Origin: Methanomicrobiales archaeon
GTDB taxonomy: Archaea; Halobacteriota; Methanomicrobia; Methanomicrobiales; Methanospirillaceae
Assembly: GCA_012520015.1 (NCBI GenBank)
Contig: JAAYPD010000373.1
Location: 1 to 6,455 of the forward strand
Direction: 5' to 3'
DNA: 6,455 nt
Part shown: one piece after another, positions 1 to 6,074 of the stretch
Numbering within the stretch: position 1 is the stretch's first letter
Layout of the letters: each line of letters starts with the position of its first letter
Program-made: the position numbers and the translations under genes
Notes under the pieces: model-generated
Told to the model about the DNA's origin: nothing
The model's database searches: none
Seen by the model: the letters and a program-made list of their open reading frames with translations, nothing else

Positions 1-1962
1 AGAGGTTTTTCTCTCTTTAGTGATCCCCAGCTTCCGGAAAAAAATCTTAAGCAGATAAAAAGAGGGGAGACAACACGTTTTCGTTCCACGTTTCACTTTG
101 ATCTTATAAAAGAGAAAAAGCTGTTTGAGACAAGAAGGGAAGGAAAGGTTATGCTTGATGTCCAGATAACTCCGATGATCCATGGCAGGCATCAGGTAAC
201 CGGATACCTGGTTCATGTAACAGATATTACAAAAGAAGTCCAGGCACAGGAGGAATTAATAAATCAGAAACTGCTGCTTAACCGTCTGCTTGAAACTATC
301 CCAAGTCCTGTCTTTTACAAGGATAATACCGGCAGGTACATGTTCTTCAATAATGCATTTGAGAAATTTGTCGGGCTGACCAAAGAGGAGATTACAGGCA
401 AGACCGTGCATGATTTTGCACCAAAGAGCCATGCAGATTTTTACAGGGAAAATGATATTGAGCTTTTGAACACTCCAAAATCTGTATCATATGAAAGCAG
501 GGTAAGATTGTCTGATGGTCTTTTACGTGATGTAATCTTCAGCAAGGCCTCCCTTCTTGATCAAAATGATGATATCCAGGGAGTTATTGGAATAATCACC
601 GACGTGTCTGATATAAAAAAAGCAGAAGAAGAGATCAGGGAGAAAGAGGCATATATCAGGACCATCCTGGATAATCTTCCGATTGGTGTTGCGGTAAACT
701 CTATGGGCCCGCATATCGGGTTTTCCTATCACAATAAGAATTTTCTAAAAATTTTCAGGATACCAGAAGCAGCCCTCATGGAACCTGAAAATATCTGGGA
801 TTATATTTATGAAGATCCTCAACTTCGTGACGAAATGAAGAGACGGGCAATGGAAGATTATGCAAGTGGTGACCTGTCAAGGATGCATTGGGATGATATC
901 CCCATAACCAGGAAAGGAGAAGAGACAAGTTATGTAAGTGCCATGAGTATCCCGATTCCTTCCTCCAACCTGTTGATCTCGACGGTCTGGGATGTTACTG
1001 CCCGAAAAAATTTTGAGTTCGAGCTTCGAAAAACAAACCAGATCCTTGAAGGGATGCTTGATGGGATACCAGACATTATCGGGATACAAAACCCTGATCA
1101 CAGTTTAATCCGTTATAATAAGGCCGGATACGAGATACTGGGTCTGTCTCATGAGGAGATTGCAGGAAAACCTTGTTATTCCCTAATCGGACGAACAAAG
1201 CCCTGTGAGATCTGTGCAAGCACCAGGGCAATGCATAGTAAAAAGATCGTCACTGTGGAAAAGTATGTTCCTGAGCTGAAAAGGCATCTGATATGCCGGA
1301 GCAACCCTATTCTTGATGATGATGGTAATGTGCAGATCATCGTCGAACAGCTTACAGATATAACCTCCAGAAAGCAGATGGAAGAGGCCATCAATCAGAC
1401 AAATCAGAAACTGAGATTTTTAACCGGGCTTACCAGGCATGATATCCTCAATATTCTCAATGCCATATACTATTACCATGAACTTGCCCTTAGCGATGAT
1501 GATCCGGAAAAATCCCGCGAATACATTATGAAAGCTGAGGAGGCTGCAAACCGAATTGAAGCTACGATCGGGTTTACGAGGGAGTATGAGGATTTTGGCG
1601 TTGCAAGTTCAGGATGGCAGTCTGTATATTCCATCATAGAATCTGCAAAACGGGAGGTAAATGCAGGTTCTATTGTAATTTCCAATTATATCTCTCCGTC
1701 GCTTGAGGTGTTTGTAGATCCGATAATTCGCAAGGTTTTTTCAACCCTTCTTGAGAACGCTGTAAGACATGGAATAACAATAACTTCAATCAGGTTTTCC
1801 GCAATAGAAAAGGACAATGATCTGGTAATTGTATGTGAAGATGACGGTGTAGGCATCCCGGTTGAGAATAAGATGCAGATATTTGGGATGGGGTATGGGA
1901 ATCATACCGGAATAGGTCTTTTTCTGGCACGGGAGATCTTGTCAATACCGGTCTTTCAATAA
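1..1962 (+). CDS. Multi-PAS sensor histidine kinase, 5'-truncated by window and C-terminally frameshifted
   Basis: This is a cytoplasmic sensor kinase expected to phosphorylate itself on histidine and signal to a response regulator. The frame is open from base 1, so the ATG at 151 is internal and the true start lies before the window. Numbering residues from base 1, there is the tail of a first PAS domain (about 1-80, ending GYLVHVTDITKE), then PAS repeats at about 92-207, 217-336 and 348-457. The last PAS has a Cys triad (GKPCYSLIG...PCEIC). The H-box is LTRHDILNILNAI with the phospho-acceptor His at 1438-1440. The HATPase domain follows: N-box LLENAVRHG with Asn at 1756, G1 box DDGVGIP (1840-1860), and GNHTGIGLFLAREI (1897-1938). 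No membrane segment is visible. The protein stops at 1962 in an atypical tail, SIPVFQ, where relatives usually continue as 'ITGLSI...GARFEI'. The ligand and partner regulator are unknown. The family call is firm. Confidence 0.9.
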   Translation, partial: RGFSLFSDPQLPEKNLKQIKRGETTRFRSTFHFDLIKEKKLFETRREGKVMLDVQITPMIHGRHQVTGYLVHVTDITKEVQAQEELINQKLLLNRLLETIPSPVFYKDNTGRYMFFNNAFEKFVGLTKEEITGKTVHDFAPKSHADFYRENDIELLNTPKSVSYESRVRLSDGLLRDVIFSKASLLDQNDDIQGVIGIITDVSDIKKAEEEIREKEAYIRTILDNLPIGVAVNSMGPHIGFSYHNKNFLKIFRIPEAALMEPENIWDYIYEDPQLRDEMKRRAMEDYASGDLSRMHWDDIPITRKGEETSYVSAMSIPIPSSNLLISTVWDVTARKNFEFELRKTNQILEGMLDGIPDIIGIQNPDHSLIRYNKAGYEILGLSHEEIAGKPCYSLIGRTKPCEICASTRAMHSKKIVTVEKYVPELKRHLICRSNPILDDDGNVQIIVEQLTDITSRKQMEEAINQTNQKLRFLTGLTRHDILNILNAIYYYHELALSDDDPEKSREYIMKAEEAANRIEATIGFTREYEDFGVASSGWQSVYSIIESAKREVNAGSIVISNYISPSLEVFVDPIIRKVFSTLLENAVRHGITITSIRFSAIEKDNDLVIVCEDDGVGIPVENKMQIFGMGYGNHTGIGLFLAREILSIPVFQ

Positions 1963-2033
1963 AGGAAGTTGGAGAAGAAGGAAAAGGGGCCAGGTTTGAA
2001 ATTCTTGTTCCTGAAGGGAAATGGCGTGAATAA
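1953..2033 (+). pseudogene. Frameshifted C-terminal end of the histidine kinase
   Basis: Reading from 1953 in the frame one base earlier gives LSIKEVGEEGKGARFEILVP followed by EGKWRE and a TAA at 2031-2033. This is the normal end of a methanogen-type HATPase domain, including its last beta strand. Adding one A in the 'caataccgg' stretch near 1945-1950 would restore ...REILSITGLSIKEVGEEG... as one frame. A single-base loss is therefore the simplest explanation. The sequence alone cannot tell a real mutation from a sequencing or assembly error. Most of the ATPase domain, with the N, G1 and G2 boxes, lies before the break, so residual activity of the shortened protein cannot be excluded. Confidence 0.85.
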
Positions 2034-2068
2034 AAAATTCAGGGTTAACTTGATAAATTCTCACTCTG

Positions 2069-2108
2069 ACCGGTATTATCAGCATCCGGTTTATTCATTT
2101 CTCTTTCT
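2069..2108. terminator. Weak hairpin plus T-rich tract between convergent genes
   Basis: ACCGG at 2069-2073 pairs with CCGGT at 2086-2090 around a 12-base loop. On the + strand this is followed by a T-rich stretch (about 2090-2108). It lies 36 bases past the restored stop of the kinase gene. Archaeal termination depends mostly on U-rich tracts, so the T-rich run may matter more than the short stem. The T-rich stretch overlaps the 3' end of the small gene on the opposite strand. Confidence 0.35.
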
Positions 2109-2267
2109 GATAAGGGGCAGCACATCATCATAACTGCATACCGGAATCCTCACCTTTCCATCATCTGTGAGCGTGACACCCCAGCACCCTGCAAGTTTTC
2201 TAACCCGTTCCGGGTCGATCCGACCCTCAGTCATGTCAATCTCCCTGTACGATGAACATCCTTCCAT
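2091..2267 (-). CDS. Small uncharacterised protein, 58 aa
   Basis: Translating the minus strand from ATG 2267 to TAA 2091 gives a 58-residue protein beginning MEGCSSYREIDMTEGRIDPE and ending VLPLIRKRNE. I do not recognise a family. It is rich in charged residues, has no signal peptide or membrane segment, and carries three cysteines (4, 28, 44). The segment 'WGVTLTDDGKVRIPV' suggests two short strands, and the ends look helical. An internal ATG at 2234-2232 (Met12) is preceded by GGGAG at a normal distance, so the protein may really be 47 residues. The first ATG has only a weak GAG-type site. A TATA-like GCTTATACT lies about 36 bases upstream of the first ATG. The protein-like composition, an upstream box and a fit between neighbours support a real gene, but coding status is not proven. 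Confidence 0.55.
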   Translation of the reverse strand: MEGCSSYREIDMTEGRIDPERVRKLAGCWGVTLTDDGKVRIPVCSYDDVLPLIRKRNE

Positions 2268-2298
2268 ATTGATCTCATTTAATGGGTGTCTTATTAAC

Positions 2299-2307
2299 AG
2301 TATAAGC
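2299..2307 (-). promoter_or_regulatory. TATA-like box for the 58-aa gene
   Basis: On the minus strand GCTTATACT resembles an archaeal box A. A transcript starting about 26 bases downstream would begin near 2277. That leaves a leader of about 10 bases to the first ATG or about 43 bases to the internal ATG that has the better ribosome-binding site. No clear purine-rich BRE is seen, so this is tentative. Confidence 0.3.
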
Positions 2308-2476
2308 TTTACTGGGGAAGACCCGGGTAACTACAGGATGTCCGGAGTAACCGCAAATTTACCGGATGCAACAAATTTTTCATGGTTCGTGCAATTATCT
2401 GAGGATCACCTCTCATAGCCGAATAAGGATATGAAAGAGGAGCGGTTTTAAGTGATGACAGATAAGAATGACAAGT
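2308..2476. other. Divergent intergenic region without a recognisable gene
   Basis: This stretch lies between the small minus-strand gene and the exported-protein gene. Both strands give only short frames with atypical composition that run into neighbouring genes in the wrong frame. I see no tRNA, CRISPR or long repeat. The minus strand contains GAGGTGATCC (2412-2403), a strong match to an archaeal ribosome-binding site, but no convincing start codon and gene follow it. A function beyond spacing and regulation of the divergent genes is not visible. Confidence 0.5.
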
Positions 2477-2491
2477 AGGAAAGCCTTTCCT
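2477..2491. promoter_or_regulatory. Palindrome at the promoter, candidate operator
   Basis: AGGAAAG (2477-2483) and CTTTCCT (2485-2491) form a perfect 7-bp inverted repeat around a single C. It runs directly into the TATA-like box at 2491-2498 and covers the usual position of the BRE element. A dimeric regulator bound here would be well placed to block or assist TBP/TFB. The regulator is unknown, and the repeat may also be chance. Confidence 0.4.
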
Positions 2492-2498
2492 TATATGT
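2491..2498 (+). promoter_or_regulatory. TATA box for the CARDB-atpC-atpD unit
   Basis: TTATATGT matches an archaeal box A and is preceded by a purine-containing stretch that could serve as BRE. Transcription would start about 25-27 bases downstream, near 2520, just before the ribosome-binding site GAGGT (2523-2527) and the ATG at 2534. The spacing is what a short-leadered archaeal transcript needs. No other good box is seen before atpC, so all three genes probably share this promoter. Confidence 0.6.
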
Positions 2499-2533
2499 AA
2501 TAAATAATTATTCTGGAATATTGAGGTATTATT

Positions 2534-3058
2534 ATGAACAGTAGAAAAATTTACCAGGTTTCCAGCATCATTCTGCTTCTCATGTTCACCGGTTTTGCCT
2601 TTGCAGACAATTCCACAGATCCATCTTCCATCGTTTTCTCTGCGCCTGCCATGGTCATTTCTTCCCTGCCAGAATGCCACGATTATGTCTTGGAAAAGGT
2701 CACGCTTGACAAAGACTTTGCTTATACAAGGGCAGGAAGATCATTAACTCCCCGGATCATCGTAAAAAACCAGGGCGGGGATGATGTTTATCCAGGGAAT
2801 GTGCCGGTGGAAGCATGGCTTGGTGAAACTCCTTTAATTCCTGTCGTAGATAACTTTCCTCCACTTAAAGGAGGAACATCAGCCATGTTTATGCTGCGTT
2901 TCATGATCCCTCATGATATCCCCAGGCGTCCAGTCCATCTGACTATAAAGATAGATCCCTGGAATACAAGGAATGAATGCGGAGATGGAACAAATGAATT
3001 CACAACACTGTCTCTTGTAGTCATAGAAGATAAGGTAAAAAACTGGGATGACTTTTAA
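2534..3058 (+). CDS. Exported CARDB-like beta-sandwich protein, 174 aa
   Basis: This is a small protein exported through the Sec route, of unknown specific role. Residues 1-24 form a signal peptide: basic start MNSRK, hydrophobic core IILLLMFTGFAFA, and a likely cut after Ala24 before DNST. The mature part resembles the CARDB fold used in extracellular adhesion modules: TPRIIVKNQGGDDV, then VPVEAWLGETPLIP, an LKGG turn, and the end pattern IDPWNTRNECGDGTNEF, which mirrors the usual 'vDp.n.i.E....N' signature. Cys48 and Cys149 could form a disulfide. No lipobox and no C-terminal anchor are seen, so it is probably released or bound to another surface protein. The start is supported by GAGGT six bases upstream and by the TATA-like box. 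Its stop overlaps the atpC start by 11 bases, implying co-transcription and coupled translation. The link between a secreted module and ATPase rotor subunits is unexplained. Confidence 0.75.
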   Translation: MNSRKIYQVSSIILLLMFTGFAFADNSTDPSSIVFSAPAMVISSLPECHDYVLEKVTLDKDFAYTRAGRSLTPRIIVKNQGGDDVYPGNVPVEAWLGETPLIPVVDNFPPLKGGTSAMFMLRFMIPHDIPRRPVHLTIKIDPWNTRNECGDGTNEFTTLSLVVIEDKVKNWDDF

Positions 3059-4181
3059 TCATTTCTTTAGATCATACCTTCTAATCCCTTCCTCGTACCG
3101 GTATCTCTGCACCAGGATAATAATCCGGAAAAAGAGCCTTATCACATCTGATCAGTATAACCGGCTCCTGAACATGGATCTCTCAGAGTTCATCCGTTTT
3201 ATTGGAGAATCCGGGTATCATGAGGAAATACATACTCTCTCACATTCATACCATGAGATAGAGCTAATAGAACAGGCACTAACCCAAAATCTTGCGAAAA
3301 CTTATCGGAATATCCTGTCTATCTCACCCGGTGGGTTACGCGATCTTGCAGAACGCTACTTCACGCGGTATGACATCGAAAATGTCATGCTTATCCTGCG
3401 TGGCTGCCAGTTTCAGATACCTCCCGACAAGATAAGAGCTGTGCTGATCCCGGCAGGAATACTGGATCCGGTAAAGCTTGACCAGCTCCTGGCTATCCGG
3501 TCCGTAACAGAGATAATTAATCATCTCTCCAGCTGGACCGGTCATCATATCCTGTCATCAGGGATCTCTGGTGAGTACAAACGTGGGACCTTTGCTTCTC
3601 TTGAAAACGATCTCTATATCGCATACTACTCAAATCTCCTGGCAGATGCAAAGTCCGGCTACCAGGGGGGCGATGTCATCATTCCTCACCTGCGTTTTGA
3701 GATAGACATACAAAACATAAGAAATATCTTCAGACTTCGTGCAGGAAGCAATGTTCGAGATATCACTCCTTATATGATCCCAGGAGGGTACAAGACTCCA
3801 AATGACTTTCAAAGGTTGTACGGAATTACTGACCGGGAAGAGTTCGTCAATGAACTGTCCAATGCCGGCATCCTGGCATTGCTGACAAAGGCGCTCGGAA
3901 CTCTGCGATGTGATAAGAGTGTCTGCGATACCGATGCTGCAGAGTTTATTTGGAGTAGATGGGCAGCTCATAAAACTCCCCTCTATACCATCGTGCTTGC
4001 GGTAAATACCATGTTGCTTCATCATCTTGATGGCCTTGCCAGGCGTCACCAGTTTTCTGTTCTGCCTATCATCTCCTACCTTGAACGAAAAAAGTATGAA
4101 GTGATGAATCTGCGGGCTATCGCAAGAGGAAAACAGTTTGGAGTAAACCCGGACTTTATCAGGCAGCACCTGGTGATATGA
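3048..4181 (+). CDS. atpC: A/V-type ATP synthase subunit C
   Basis: Subunit C (377 aa; vacuolar counterpart subunit d) is the funnel-shaped collar that joins the central stalk (D and F) to the membrane c-ring of the A1Ao ATPase at the cytoplasmic face. Family features are visible throughout. These are YRYLCTRIIIRKKSLITSDQ with NRLLNMDLSEFIRFIGESGY (about 18-57), HLRFEIDIQNIRNIFRLRAG (214-233, the conserved 'E.D..N...I.R.K' segment), and the C-terminal NLRAIARGKQFGVNPDFIRQ (354-373). Length is normal and no break is seen. The ATG at 3048 overlaps the previous gene by 11 bases. Only a weak GGT site precedes it, so translation probably depends on coupling. The N-terminus before residue 18 is not typical, so the exact start is slightly uncertain. 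Subunits A, B, E, F, H, I and K are absent here, although a normal operon has C among them (order commonly H-I-K-E-C-F-A-B-D). Confidence 0.88.
   Translation: MTFNHFFRSYLLIPSSYRYLCTRIIIRKKSLITSDQYNRLLNMDLSEFIRFIGESGYHEEIHTLSHSYHEIELIEQALTQNLAKTYRNILSISPGGLRDLAERYFTRYDIENVMLILRGCQFQIPPDKIRAVLIPAGILDPVKLDQLLAIRSVTEIINHLSSWTGHHILSSGISGEYKRGTFASLENDLYIAYYSNLLADAKSGYQGGDVIIPHLRFEIDIQNIRNIFRLRAGSNVRDITPYMIPGGYKTPNDFQRLYGITDREEFVNELSNAGILALLTKALGTLRCDKSVCDTDAAEFIWSRWAAHKTPLYTIVLAVNTMLLHHLDGLARRHQFSVLPIISYLERKKYEVMNLRAIARGKQFGVNPDFIRQHLVI
4171..4177 (+). promoter_or_regulatory. Ribosome-binding site of atpD inside the end of atpC
   Basis: TGGTGAT, a good match to the archaeal anti-Shine-Dalgarno complement, sits five bases before the ATG at 4183 and lies within the last codons of atpC. 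It fixes the atpD start and shows that atpC and atpD are translated in close linkage. Confidence 0.6.
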
Positions 4182-4182
4182 G

Positions 4183-4812
4183 ATGCCATACCTTCGCGAT
4201 GTCAGGCCTACAAAATCTGAGTTGCTTATTTTAAAAACAAGGTTAAAAATTGCGATAAAATCACATAAAACCCTGCAGATGAAGCTTGACGGGCTTATAA
4301 TGGAAGTGACAAGGCTTTCTCCAAACGTCAAGGCTGAATATGAGCTCCTGATTGCCCGTCATCGCAGGGTTAGACATCTCCTGGCCCCTGCATACATGAT
4401 TGAAGGTATGCTAAACCTTACTATTGCAGCATATTCGGTCGAGTCAAAGACAGAAATTGAACTTTCCGAAAAGAATCTGTTTGGTGTCCGTGTGCCGGTG
4501 ATAACCGGAGATAATGTCAGAACCGATCTCACCCTTCGTGGATATGGCCTTTTGGGAACTTCAATGGTTATTGATGATCTTGCTGATGCTTATGAGGGCC
4601 TGGTAGATGCAATTATAGCATATGCAGGTAATGCAGCTGCGCTAAGTCATCTTTTATTGGAGATAGAACGTATCAACAGGAGGGTCAAAGCACTGGAACA
4701 CGTTGTCATTCCTTCGCTTGAGCAGTCGATAAAAACCATCTCTGCAGCCAGGGAAGAACTCGAACGGGAAGAACAGACAAGACTCTTTCACGTGAAAAAA
4801 AGGAGAAGATAG
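4183..4812 (+). CDS. atpD: A/V-type ATP synthase subunit D
   Basis: Subunit D (209 aa) is the axle of the A1 motor: a long antiparallel coiled coil that turns inside the A3B3 head and, with F and C, passes torque to the membrane ring. The N-terminal family signature is clear: VRPTKSELLILKTRLKIAIK (residues 7-26) followed by SHKTLQMKLDGLIMEV. The middle has the usual short globular part (NLFGVRVPVI), and the C-terminal helix LLEIERINRRVKALEHVVIP...REELEREEQTRLFHVKKRRR completes the coiled coil. Length matches the family and all regions are intact, so it looks functional rather than decayed. It starts one base after the atpC stop. In standard operons D follows A and B, but here it directly follows C, with F, A and B missing between them. 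Confidence 0.92.
   Translation: MPYLRDVRPTKSELLILKTRLKIAIKSHKTLQMKLDGLIMEVTRLSPNVKAEYELLIARHRRVRHLLAPAYMIEGMLNLTIAAYSVESKTEIELSEKNLFGVRVPVITGDNVRTDLTLRGYGLLGTSMVIDDLADAYEGLVDAIIAYAGNAAALSHLLLEIERINRRVKALEHVVIPSLEQSIKTISAAREELEREEQTRLFHVKKRRR
4795..4801 (-). terminator. T-run candidate terminator for the minus-strand sensor gene
   Basis: Seven consecutive T on the minus strand lie 27 bases past the stop of the minus-strand gene, inside the end of atpD. Archaeal polymerase can stop at such U-runs without a hairpin. With only 15 bases between the convergent stops, this transcript must end within atpD. No equally clear run is seen on the + strand after atpD. Confidence 0.35.
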
Positions 4813-4827
4813 ACCTGTTATCGTCGA

Positions 4828-6045
4828 TTAGATCTCATCGCAGGGAAGGTACCGGCCTGCACACACGATATATTGTCTCTTATCACTACCGGTTACAAGG
4901 GTGAAATAGGTCTCTTTATAAAAAATCCCTGTTTCAAGAGGATTTGAGTACGAATAACGAACTGAGCCATGACCCTGCTTTAATGCATTTGTAACGATCT
5001 CATCCCTGAATTTCTTTCCTGATACATCTGTTTTTCCTGAAAAATTCGTTCCGGCAAGTTCTGGCTGGGCTGCATTTGCAATCATGTCAACTCCTGTACT
5101 AAAAATGAACACATATAATGAAGGATCATTTCTGTCAATGTATGGATGCCGCCCGCTTTGGATATCTGCAATGGTTCCTGTTGCATCCCGGCTCATCGCA
5201 TCAGCCGTCAGGTTTACAAGATTAGTTACCTGCTCCATGGTATGCGACTTCTCTGTACATCCAGGGCCGATATATTTTCCTACAATCTTTTCATAGGTAG
5301 TTATTCCGTCTATCTTGCGGTCTTTTTTCATTGCATCCAGTTCAGCCTGGAAATTTTCAATAATTTCAGGGTCAGAGTTCAGATTGAATGCTATATAATA
5401 AGGAAAATTGCCTAAATTGTCCAGGATGAAAAAAGAATCCGGATCTTCAGCGATGGTCTGAATGATGCTCTCTCCTGGATACTGGCCATATATCCAGACA
5501 TCTGATGTTTCGTCTACCAGCCGTTGTATAGCTTCAGCAGGGGTTGTCACCTGGAAGATCTTCTCCTCCGGTATTCCGGCTTCCAGGCCTTTATAAAATC
5601 CGATATCATCTTTGATAGCGACTGCACGGAGGTCTTTATTGTCAGGTCTCTCTGTCTTCAGGGACTTGTTTTCAGCGAAAAAGACAAGTGGACATTGCAT
5701 CAGGGGTCCTGCCCATCTGAAGAGTTTTTCACGTTCAGGTGTTCGCACTATGGAAAATATCCCGGTATTGTTGTTTTCCTGAACCATCCCGTATGCATCA
5801 GACCAGGCCATCAGGTTGATATCTTCGTCTTTAATCGTAATGCCTGCCCTTTCATAGGCGGTCTTTAAGAGGTCCACCGACAGCCCTGATGGGACACCAT
5901 TTTCCAGGTAACTAAATGGCGGATACTCTTCGGTGAAAAAGGTCATCTCTTCTGGAACTGGTGCAGCCATGGAGAGGGATGAAACAAGAAAAATACATAG
6001 CGTAAAAAGTGTTCCTGTCTTAATTAATCTAATCATATTTTTCAA
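4828..6045 (-). CDS. Secreted solute-binding (SBP_bac_3-type) protein with C-terminal Cache-like domain
   Basis: The protein (405 aa from TTG 6045, or 402 aa from ATG 6036) probably binds a small ligand, perhaps an amino acid, outside the membrane. A signal peptide (LFTLCIFLVSSLSMA, cut near residue 27) is followed by a bilobed binding domain at about 33-255: MTFFTEEYPPFSYLENGVPS with GLSVDLL, then IFSIVRTPEREKLFRWAGPL, where Arg101 or Arg105 may hold a carboxylate, and a second lobe. Residues about 268-400 look like a single Cache domain: DRNDPSLYVFIFSTGVDMIA, LAGTNFSGKTDVSGKKF, GSVRYSYSNP, then IVCAGRYLP. No lipobox, later membrane helix, kinase or methyl-accepting region is present, so ABC uptake or signalling would need a partner. 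GGAAGGAG upstream fits the TTG start slightly better. It lies 29 bases after the minus-strand gene upstream, suggesting an operon, though a TATA-like TTTATTTATC (6067-6058) could give its own start. Confidence 0.82.
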   Translation of the reverse strand: MKNMIRLIKTGTLFTLCIFLVSSLSMAAPVPEEMTFFTEEYPPFSYLENGVPSGLSVDLLKTAYERAGITIKDEDINLMAWSDAYGMVQENNNTGIFSIVRTPEREKLFRWAGPLMQCPLVFFAENKSLKTERPDNKDLRAVAIKDDIGFYKGLEAGIPEEKIFQVTTPAEAIQRLVDETSDVWIYGQYPGESIIQTIAEDPDSFFILDNLGNFPYYIAFNLNSDPEIIENFQAELDAMKKDRKIDGITTYEKIVGKYIGPGCTEKSHTMEQVTNLVNLTADAMSRDATGTIADIQSGRHPYIDRNDPSLYVFIFSTGVDMIANAAQPELAGTNFSGKTDVSGKKFRDEIVTNALKQGHGSVRYSYSNPLETGIFYKETYFTLVTGSDKRQYIVCAGRYLPCDEI

Positions 6046-6074
6046 TTCTCCTTCCTGTGATAAATAAACATTTG

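Noticed and set aside
1947..1962. Programmed -1 frameshifting as an explanation of the kinase break
   Set aside because: There is no classic slippery heptamer, and the skipped residues PVF differ from the expected TGL, which a one-base deletion explains better.
2403..2412. GAGGTGATCC on the minus strand, a near-perfect ribosome-binding sequence
   Set aside because: The following frame gives only about 24-35 atypical residues, so it is likely a coincidence.
2167..2418. 83-residue + strand open frame in the intergenic region
   Set aside because: It is antisense to the more protein-like 58-residue minus-strand gene, lacks a ribosome-binding site and has no family pattern.
2309..2680. 123-residue minus-strand open frame
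   Set aside because: Its first part is antisense to the signal peptide of the exported protein and the rest reads through the promoter region; composition is unlike a real protein.
3630..4331. Long 233-residue open frame on the minus strand across atpC and the start of atpD
   Set aside because: It lies opposite two clearly conserved genes, has no recognisable domain or ribosome-binding site, and its composition fits an antisense shadow.
5084..5868. Three + strand open frames (70, 89 and 114 residues) opposite the secreted binding protein
   Set aside because: They are antisense to a well-supported gene and show no domain or start signal.
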